From assembly GCF_018139145.2 (NCBI RefSeq), contig NC_059479.1, positions 6,758,001-6,822,000 on the forward strand: 64,000 nt of DNA. Reading direction: 5' to 3'. The position numbers and the translations under genes were made by a program. Position 1 is the stretch's first letter. Each line of letters starts with the position of its first letter. Of this stretch, positions 54,971 to 64,000 are shown piece by piece. The notes under the pieces were generated by a model, which ran no database searches, was not told the origin of the DNA, and worked only from the letters and a program-made list of their open reading frames with translations. Source of the stretch: Gymnogyps californianus (taxonomy: Eukaryota > Chordata > Aves > Accipitriformes > Cathartidae).

Positions 54971-57900
54971 CTGTTTCTTAAATGCTGACCTTTCCCCTAC
55001 GGATGGCGGTCTTAATTCTCGTATATAGCTGTGAGGGTGGTGAAGTCGATTGTTTATTGCTGTTGATTTATTTTACTTTTGAAATGTGGCAAACATCTTA
55101 TCTTTGCTGCTAGTATAGGAAAATGTCTAGGCTTCTTGTAGGCTGCTTCACTTTTTTGGGACTGCTCATTCTAGAGTGCGTGGGGGTTATGGAGGGTTTT
55201 TTCTGGTTGTTTTTGCTGATGTGGCTTTTTTTTTCCTTCTTTTTCCTGTTTTTTAGTATTGGCCTCATTGTTCCTATCTTGAAATCAGATATTTATATAC
55301 TGAATTTAGTTGGTTGCTCTCTCCCGCTGCAACATTAAATGGAATAGTATTGTAACTGCTGCTACAGAGAGGCTTTCCTGGTAATAGTTCTTGAACAGTG
55401 CTTCTGTGCCACTGAAGACCAAATGCTACCTTTCATGTTGATTTTTTTAGACTAGTTCTGCTAGGATGCCTGATTTTCATGTGGAATGATGGGCAAATTG
55501 AAGATGAACAAGCCTGTGTCTTGTGATCAACAGCTTTGAGGAGTATAGTGATAGAGACAGTCTGTTTAGTATGTGCATTTATGGAATGGTTTCAAAGAAA
55601 TGGCATTTTGCTGCAAGTAGAGTTTATGCTTTCATAAATTAAAACCTTGCAAGACTTAAGAAATTTGCATGATTTTCCCTGAAAGAGTAAAAGGGTATTC
55701 ATGTTGCCTCCTCTTCACATTAATGAAGTAGTAAATCTCTAATAAAACGGGTTATGGGAGGAAATGCAGATATTTTATTATAGTCTGTATATATATGTTT
55801 CCTGTTACGTAGTCTTTTTAAGCTTGTCTTGCAGAACAACAGCTTCATAAACTGTTTGAACAGAAACTTGTACATTTGCTTGGGCTAGGCAAAAAAAAAG
55901 TGAACAAAAATGCATATTCTACAGTGTTTTTTGATAATTCAGTGTGAATATAGAAGTTAGTTATGGGAAGCATAGCTTTCGAATGCAGCCTTCTTGCTTG
56001 GATAGAGTTCCTTTGTACTTTCAAAGTCAGTATGCACCTAATCTAAACTGTTTTCTGAACTCTAGTTTTATAAAACAGAGTTACTGAAAATGCTTTTCTT
56101 CCATTTTAATCACAGAGGCTAAGACTTCTTATTTGTCATGGCTTGCTGAATTTCTTTGCACTTTTAAATTTCAGACGAAAATAAACTGCTACTCTTGTGA
56201 AGCGGGCATGCATTTAAATATTTTCAAATTGGTGAAAACAGTTAAACTTTATCTGTTACGTTGCCTGTTTACTTACTGGCTGCTATCCTTTTTACCAACA
56301 AAATTACCATTTGCATCGTCCTAATATATTTTTCAGTTCTAGCATTTTACTTCAGTGCTGTTTGTCTCCCTATCCAACTACATAACAGCCTATAAAAATA
56401 TTATAGTAATTAAAGTTCTTCAATTCAAGAAAAAAATGTGTGCTCCTTTTCTGACAATAATACCAAATGATTAAACTAATGCAGCCATAACCTAAAGGCT
56501 TTGATAATGTTTATTATTCAAACTGCTTTAGTGGTTGATTTCAAGGTTAATTCTCGAATGTTAAGTTAATAGCTACAAGGATGCTGTGGTCAGTATAGAT
56601 TTATTTTTTCCACCCCCCCCGGTTGAGTTAAGCTTAAAAAGCTTTTTCACTATCATTTTAAGATTACACGATTAGTAGTTCCTTTGGTACCCAGTATAAA
56701 ATAGATAAAATTGAAAATAAAATGAAGATTATGTCTGTGATAAAAACAGCTGTATTGGTCCTTATGTATTTGAACGTGCTTGTGAAAAGTTATATCAGTG
56801 GTGTGACGGCTGATATGAATCATTACTTACAAAGAATATAGAATGATTTTGTTCTGGGAACAGCTTCCTTATTTACAGGATTTTTATTTCCTATATATTG
56901 TTTTTCAAGGCATCTTGAATCAAATTCCTGCTACTGTTTAATCTCATATAGTCACAGCACAATTTTCTAAATTACAAGGAAATAGGAAAATAAACTGTTC
57001 TTTTGAAAATACTCTATGCAACTTTTGGACAAATGGCTTACTGTCAAAAAATAATAAAAAGTGGAAACCCCTTTAAAAAAAAAAAAATCATGTGCTTATC
57101 TTGACTACACAAAGAATCCCTGGGTTAGCTGGGATGCAAATCTACAGTGTTAGCTTTGTAGAGCAGATGCCTGCAGTCAATAAAGAGCATTGACTTGGGC
57201 AGTTACTAAAGAGTAGATAATGTGCTGGATGTTCTCACCTCTGGTTCCACATATCAAAAGTTGTTTGTGGCACTGTCTTTTTAAGAATTGACCAGGATTA
57301 TATGCACTCTCACTAAAGATTAAGTAGTTTGTAGAGTATAAATCGGCTCCTAAACAAAGCATACTTGAAATATTCTGTACTCAATTTAGAGAAAGGACGT
57401 GAAATGGTGCAAATGTTACAGTGCTCTTTGGGAAAGGTGGTGTTGAGATTGTCTGCTTGTTCTTGAAAGCACGTATTTGTAAACTATGCAAGAGGAGACA
57501 AAGAACAGAAGACAGAATTTGGTTCTAAAATGCATCTTTAAATTGAGAGGAAGTGCTTGTCAAACCGCTCTTTATGATTAAATTGAGAATGATAAGTGGG
57601 CTTTATGGATTATGTCATAAAACTCAGTATCATGGGTTCAGTTTGTTTTAATATTACAATTTGACCAGAGGCTTCTCTGCAGAGACTCTGTCACTTTTCA
57701 TCTAGTTCTGGAATTCCTTTGTGGTATGGTGTTGCTTCATCTTCAAAATTGTGATGTCGTGATTTCCAATGGAGATTTCTCTCATGATTTAACGATTAGT
57801 GGTTCTTTAATACAAATTACAGAAATAGTGGTTTGCATTAGAATAGCATATGACAAGAGTAAGCAGTGTGTCTTTAGAGTAGCTTCTCTTTTATTTTTTG

Positions 57901-58081
57901 GTGCTATATTGTGAGTCCTTTACTTCTTTTTAATTATCAGTAGCTTTTATTATTCAGAGCTACCTTTGATGTTAACAGAGGGTTTCACAGATGTTGGTTT
58001 CTAGAAATCAGTTTAATTTCAATAAAAGACAAATATTTGATCTTTTCTCCATGTCTGTTCCTTAAATCATTTCTGTAACAG

Positions 58082-58136
58082 AGTACATGCGTTAATAAGA
58101 TCATTCATTTAACCAAGTACGTGCATTAATAAGGTA
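58082..58136. repeat. short imperfect tandem duplication
   Basis: AGTAC(A/G)TGC(G/A)TTAATAAG(A/G) occurs at 58082 and 58116, a 34-base period. No function is suggested. Confidence 0.7.
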
Positions 58137-58486
58137 AAATCTCTTTGAACCTCAGTTACTTTTTAAACTTTGAGTTAGATTTAAAAGAATGAAATATTAG
58201 AATTTTTACCAATAAATTTAAATAGAAATTGAATAATTTGGACTAATGGTAGAATTAAGTGGTGACATTTCAACATTAAATATGATGATTTGGTATATTA
58301 CATTAGATATTTTCACTTAATTTTTATGAAGAGTAGGATTTTTATGAGCAGTAATTCAGAAAAATGTGAGTCTACTTAATGGAATCATTCTCCTTAAGGC
58401 TATTTATACTGACATTGTTTTTTCCCCTTCTGATACCCTTTCTGGAATCTGGAAGCTTTTTACTCATTGTCATTTTTTTTTCTCAG

Positions 58487-58611
58487 TTTCAGCCCAGACT
58501 CTGAAGAGCAACCTTGATTCGATGAACCAGCAGATCCAGCGCCTAGAAAATGACATTGAGAATTTCCCTAAAACACAAGATGAACATGATAAGTTTGTAG
58601 AAAAGATGAGC
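58487..58611 (+). CDS. DIAPH2: DIAPH2 FH2-domain exon ending at a U12-type donor
   Basis: This is an internal exon with phase-1 entry: TT completes the Val codon begun in the previous exon, giving K|VSAQTLKSNLDSMNQQIQ. It continues RLENDIENFPKTQDEHDKFV and ends EKMS. These are the coiled-coil helices of the FH2 post region. VSAQ-LKSNL-SM-QQI is how I recall DIAPH2. The acceptor follows a long T-rich tract (TTTTTCTCAG). The expected next residues of the family, SF-KTA-EQYEKL, do not follow; the frame runs 25 further codons to a stop with unrelated sequence. No GT donor sits near the conserved boundary. Instead ATATCCTTTT begins at 58612, matching the U12 AT-AC donor. I therefore end the exon at 58611, a complete Ser codon, giving 125 bases and phase 0. 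Confidence 0.93.
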
Positions 58612-58621
58612 ATATCCTTTT
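58612..58621 (+). promoter_or_regulatory. DIAPH2: U12-type (minor spliceosome) 5' splice site, AT-AC class
   Basis: ATATCCTTTT immediately follows the last conserved codon of the exon. ATATCCTT is the full consensus of U12-dependent AT-AC introns and differs from every other donor in this gene segment, all of which are GTAAG or GTATG. A GC donor (GCATAT, two bases upstream) is possible but poor. Confidence 0.8.
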
Positions 58622-61600
58622 TGCGCGTCTTCGTTGGTGATCTGAACATTCTGATCATCTGGTTAAGTATTTACAGCACTTGCAAATAAGTTTTAAGTCT
58701 CTTCTTCCATGCTTTTATTCTAGTGCAGAGAAAAGCATAACAGAACATGCTGAATGTAAGAAAACATATAACTGAGTATCATTTAAAGCATTTAAAATCA
58801 GACTTCAAGGGGGAAACCAGATAGCTTTCTTGAAGGAAGTAGTTATAGTGATGGGTCATAAAGACAGTAGTATGGGGTTTTTTGCCTTAAAGAACTGTGT
58901 TTAATGATAATTGTTGAATCATTTCAATCTAGAAAACTATCAGCAGTAGAGTTGAGCGTATTTATTATTTTAGCTTCAGATGTGTTGTTTTTTGAAGGGG
59001 ACACTATTAATTTTGTTAATGGTTTTTATTTAAATTTTTTTAACAGATCATTTTAGAGAAAAAACATTTACATTTTTTGTACTTGAGTGATTTGTCCTTT
59101 TATTTCTGTAGGGAATAGAGACTGTAGGTTCTTTAAGCACTAGTAAGTAAAATCTGTGGGAGAATACCATATGATGTCTGTCTAGCCCGTTTTCCCTCCA
59201 AAATTTTCATATATCCAGCTTTACCTTTGCTCAAAAGTATAAAGTAACAAGTAAAGTATACTGTAGATGCAAGAAGCTCACAAAACTGTGAGAAAGACTA
59301 AGCAAAAGTCCTTTTTTTTTTTTCTTAAAAGACATTTGCAGGTTTTTATTTTGCACAAAGCACATTTCTGTATATATGGAAGTGTTTGCAGTATGGTACA
59401 TGGCCAAGTCCAAGGCATTTTGTGCATTTGTAGAAGCTCAGATAGTTCATGTGACATCTATTCTTTCTTACTGCAACCAGAGAGAAGTCATGGTTTTGTG
59501 GGTTTTTCAAAGGAAAAAAAAGAGGGGATTGATGTCTAGAGCCATTTGTAGCTGCTCATCACATTGAGTAGGTGGATGTAATGAAGAGGTTCTCCTAACT
59601 ACTGTGCATTTGGAAAGTAAATTTTAGCAGGATTAACCATCTGAATGGATTCAGTGACAGAAATTCACAAGAAATATTTAATATCTTCTCTACATGGATT
59701 TATTTTAAGTTTCTGACAAGACTGCAGAAAAGTAGCTTAAGGGAGACAACTCATGGCTAAGTGGAAAATTGTTTCTTGTTACTTACATGTTCTCTTCCAC
59801 CTTGTCTTATTTGCAAGGTTAAGAGACTTGCTAGTAATCACATTTATCAGTTCTGCTATTTAAAAAAAAGCTTATTATTTCCATGAGATACATTCACATC
59901 AGAAGATCTTATAATATTGCCTTGTAATTGTCCTTTGCCTTGTCGTCATGTGCGTAGGCTGAATACTGTCAAGTAAGCCCCACTTTTGTTCATAAATGAA
60001 ACCAACATATTGAAATGCACCTTTTGCAACCTTGTTTTCTTGTTAAGCTTGACAGCTCTGTTTTACAGGTTATATTCATTACTTTTCAGTTGCGTTGAGT
60101 AAACGTTTTGCCATTTGTTGTTTTGCTACCTATGTATTTACTGTACTTATAAAAACGATTGGCATCACTCAAGTGATTTGGTGAGAAAAAAGAGCCAAGT
60201 AGGTAATGTTTACCTTTTTCCACTCTGCGGTTTATCACCTGAATTTCTTAAAGAAGAAGGATCATCTGACAATGCAAAAGAGTTTAAAAGAAGAAGAAGA
60301 AAAAAAAAAAGGTACTAATGCTTTTTTGTATTGGCAAAAATACGAGGATCCTATGAAATTTTTGAAAATTAATTGTTGAAAGTCTCCTGGGCAGCCTTGC
60401 TTCAGTGCACGTACATTGATGTCACAGCTAGATTACCAATTCCTGGTAATTAAAATAGGCACTCTGAACTGTAGATGTCTGACAGCTTTTATCATACCAG
60501 TGAATTTGGTGGCTTGACAAAATAGATAAGACTGTAAGAAATTAACTGATTCTGCCTAAGGATTTATGTTTTCATAATTAATAGATGACCTGATAAATGG
60601 TATCTTTCTTTTTTAGAAAGTCATCTCCAGTTATATAAAGTGATTTGTTTCTGCTTATCATTGAATATTTTTAGGTTTTCTACACTCCTGTATTTTTTGT
60701 TTAGATTGAAGAATAAATGTTAAGGGGGGGAGAAATGAAATGACATCTTAGTCTTCAGTATGTATTTCTTTTATTTCTGTCAGCTTGTTGAAGAATTGTT
60801 GATAGCACAGACTGAGGTTAGAAAGTTAAAGAATTTCAGGCTGAACATCTCGCTAACTGCTGGAGTGTTGCAGAAAATTTGAGACCTATCTGAACATAAA
60901 TCATCTCTCAGTAGAAAGTTTTGGGATGCAGGAATTATACCATAATTAAAGGCATAGTTTCTCATCCCCGTTCCTGCTAATAAACAAAGCTGTTTACTGG
61001 TAATTGTGGATGAGACTTTCTTCAGAGAATATGAAAGGAATATTGCTTGGTATCACACTAAGGTAGGAGATCAATTACAATAAAAATACCATTCATAATA
61101 TTAATTCATAATAATAAAATGAATATTCATAGTAAAGAAGCAAATGCTATGAAAGAAATTACTTAATTTTAGGGTTTTTAACCTTTTTTTTTTTTAGGAA
61201 ATAAGTTTTTGGTACTGTGAGTGACAAAAAGATGAATAGAAATTCTACTTACATTTTCATCTAGGATTTTTTTCTTGACTTATTTCTAAGCAGGATAATT
61301 TGTGATTTCACTTAATCAGTTTTTTTATTTAGTACATACAGTTATTTGTCTTGGTGCATACTACTTGATGTAACTCTGGAATGCTTAAAAATAACTTAAA
61401 ACTACTTTAGGAGTTAAATATAAAGACAGGAAGAGTAGTATGTTACTATTCCACAAACTTTTAAAAAAATTGCAATATATTGCAGAAGCAATATGTTCAG
61501 GTAAATATACCCCATTGATTAAAAAACTTTGAATTAAAGCTGTTAGAATTAAATTCATGTAGTTTTGACTACAGTCTGCTAAATTGATACATAATAAAAG

Positions 61601-64000
61601 GTTATTTTAATACATTTTTATTAGTTGCAAACTAATGGAAAATGGGTTAATGTTATCTGAATAGTTTATATTTAAAGTAAGACTATAGGCAACTAAATGA
61701 AATAATTTGATAACAGAGAAGCACATTCAGTTTTACATCCCTTTCTTTAGAGACGTGCAGATATTCACGTGAATTGGTTCTGTAATTGTGTCAGTGTGAA
61801 TACCTGCTTAAGGATGTCTTATTTTACCATTTATGATCATAAGGTTCAATGAATATAATAAAAGGAATTCAGATGCATAGCTGTAGGTTGATTGCCATCT
61901 TTAGTAAGCAATTAATAACTAAGATATGGTATGATCATCTGATTTGATTTCAAGCATAATAGAATGGTCTCAGCAAATAATGCCACTATCAACTTCATAC
62001 TTTTTTTTTTAACTAAAAGCATATATTTTATGACAGTATACAATCTTGACTTGAAAAATTCAGCTAGTATAAGTTCTGCTACATCTGTGATAGATTGTAC
62101 CAATGATTTTTCTCTCAAATATACGTAATGATGCTGGTTTGACTGCTTGTGGTTTCAGTTTGTAGCCATCGTGACATTTTAAAAACCGTTGAAGTTTTTT
62201 GGGACCTGTTTGTTAGTAGATATCTTTCCTCCATGTGAGAATTTTTATACTGTGATCAGGTTACTTGAATTTATCTGCAATAACAAAGTAGATTCACTTC
62301 TTTAGTTTAGGACTTTTTTTTCCCAGTCTTTACTGGTATTTTTTTAATACGCATTTGAAATACTGATTTCAACTAAATACAGTATTTCAGTAATTTTGTA
62401 GCTTCAGAGGCATGAAGAGTAAAAAATGTAATATTAGTTATCTCTTTTTATACATCAAAAAATTGGCTCTGTTACCACCGTCATTGTAGTGGAACTTTGT
62501 GTTCAATTAGTAAACACAGTTCAAACTTATTTCCATTGTACTTGTGTGTGTCTGTGTTGTTTGTAGTGAACACTGTGGACTTTTTGAGATAGCTGTATGG
62601 AAATACTTCTGTGGGATTCTGAAGTGATTTTTATAGTTGCTATCTTGCTATCGTGCTAGGATTTTAGTTTGTCTGCCTGATATTGGGATTTTTGTAAGTA
62701 TTTAATTGCCTGAGTTTTAAGGAATGCTTACAGCACTCTGAAGTCATTGGGATCATGAAGCTGACCTGTATGGTTGGCCGCCAGAAATAGCTGGTTTCAA
62801 AGTGAGGATTACAGCTGTGCTATAATAGAAAGTAGAATATAGTACGGTTAAGCAAAAAGGGAAAAAAAAAAAAAAAGATATTAAAATAGTCTTTCTGTGA
62901 ATTTCGTGCTATATTAAATAACTTACGTGTGATTCTTGAGACAACTTTTTCATGATCTGATCCATGGCTAGAATTGTACTTTACCTGAAGATCAAATTGT
63001 AAATAATTTAAATTTAAATGTGAGAGGTTTCTTTTATAATTAGCCCAGCTTCATGCAGCACTGGGGAGTCTGATTCAACAGTTTAGAAAAATAATTACAG
63101 ACTGTGACAAATCTGGCTTTCACTCCTTGTTTTATTTCAGTGTTTGTGCCTCGAATTGAAGATTTTTTGAAGTGGAAAACTCTGAATTTTATACTTACTT
63201 GCCATAGGTGTATATGCTGGTTTCTTTTTAGTGATGTTAAAACATGAGTGTCTAGTCGGGGATTGAGGAAGTTATTCAGATTAATGGGGTTTAACTTTAA
63301 ATGTTATTAAGAAAGATTAAAGACAACAGAATGAAAAGCTATTTCAGAGGGAATAAATGGAAAGTTGTACAGAGTTAATTAATTAATCTTGACTTAGAAC
63401 TATGGATACATAAATAATACCGCTTCTTCCCCCCTCCCAGCATGCGCACGCACACCCCCCCTCCAATGACAAAGGTGTATTCCTCTAGAAAATAGGCAGG
63501 AGCTTTGAGCTCTGTTCTGAGGGGAAGGGAGAAGTGGTAGAGCTAGGGTGGCAGGAGGGCACGCTGTTTGATCACTGGCCATTAGGTTCATTCTTTTTGT
63601 TATCCTGCTAGTTAGAGAAAATGACTTTTTGCTGCGTTGCTTTTGGACCATTGTATAGTTTGTAAACAATCTTATATTAATTTATTTATATAACGTATCC
63701 TAGATGTACTAGTATATCCTTAAATGAAGATTTTGTATAGCTTTTCTGTTTTTCAGCGGTATCATTTACCCTAGTAAGAGATATTAACATGCCTAATCTT
63801 GTTAAAATATTTTGCCTACTGGAGCAATAAATGGTGCCACTTGGTTTTTCTGATTGGATACATGTGACAAATTAAAAGCTTATTTTTAAAGAATTGCAAA
63901 ATTAAGGGACCTATGAATGAAAGTACAAAATTTACTGCAGATAAAAAATTTTCAAAGCAGTGTACATTCGTCTTATCATTAAATACAACAACAGCGATTT
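58612..64000 (+). other. DIAPH2: DIAPH2 intron, phase 0, continues past the window
   Basis: No exon encoding the next FH2 segment was found to the end of the window, so the matching acceptor lies downstream. The sequence is AT-rich with A/T and G homopolymers (for example a G run near 60723) and a C-rich patch at about 63430-63465. I recognised no mobile element, RNA gene or second gene here. Open frames are short and low in complexity. Confidence 0.75.

Noticed and set aside
58612..58689. Continuation of the sixth exon's frame for 25 codons to a stop, as if a terminal exon
   Set aside because: The residues after EKMS do not resemble any diaphanous formin, while the conserved part ends exactly at an ATATCCTT donor. 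I treat the extension as intron read-through.

Overview
The window is AT-rich vertebrate DNA and is almost entirely intron. Six short exons on the + strand, spread from 14.8 to 58.6 kb, join in matching phases into about 265 residues of a formin homology 2 (FH2) domain. The encoded sequence fits the diaphanous-type formin DIAPH2 better than DIAPH1 or DIAPH3. Examples are the MSSVKML opening and [16 protein letters not shown] in the 80-codon exon, and the HVESASK/VSAQ junction. The repeat content points to a bird: a degraded CR1 LINE 3' segment at 40.6-41.2 kb and several solo LTRs of families I associate with avian endogenous retroviruses.

Layout. 1-14.8 kb: intron, nothing genic recognised. 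14.8-23.5 kb: three FH2 exons, plus one internally deleted LTR (18.3 kb) and one solo LTR with a perfect 5-bp target-site duplication (21.8 kb). 23.5-34.1 kb: a large intron with a pair of diverged 113-bp direct repeats, an older solo LTR (26.1 kb), a 1.1-kb GC-rich solo LTR with an internal minisatellite (27.9-29.0 kb), and a long hairpin (30.2 kb). 34.1 kb: the longest exon, which carries the FH2 signature GNYMN. 34.3-43.4 kb: intron with an unrecognised coding-like segment at 38.2 kb and the CR1 fragment. 43.4 kb: fifth exon. 43.6-58.5 kb: intron with a solo LTR at 50.5 kb sitting inside a stop-interrupted, coding-like tract on the minus strand (about 47.9-53.0 kb), a degenerate tandem repeat (53.1 kb) and an old LINE-like piece (54.8 kb). 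58.5 kb: sixth exon, followed not by GT but by a sequence matching the minor (U12) AT-AC donor consensus. The next exon lies beyond the window.

Function. The only gene identified is a partial DIAPH2. It is predicted to encode the FH2 lasso-linker/knob/coiled-coil region that dimerises and processively elongates actin filaments. The upstream GTPase-binding, DID and FH1 parts and the downstream end of FH2 plus DAD are outside the window. All identified LTRs lie antisense to the gene; the CR1 piece is sense. No tRNA, rRNA, CRISPR, promoter of a host gene or bacterial feature was seen. The points most worth a second look are the U12-type donor after the sixth exon, the in-frame coding-like segment at 38.2 kb, and the minus-strand coding-like relic around the 50.5-kb LTR. 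No database search was possible, so the repeat family and orthologue assignments rest on recognition by eye.
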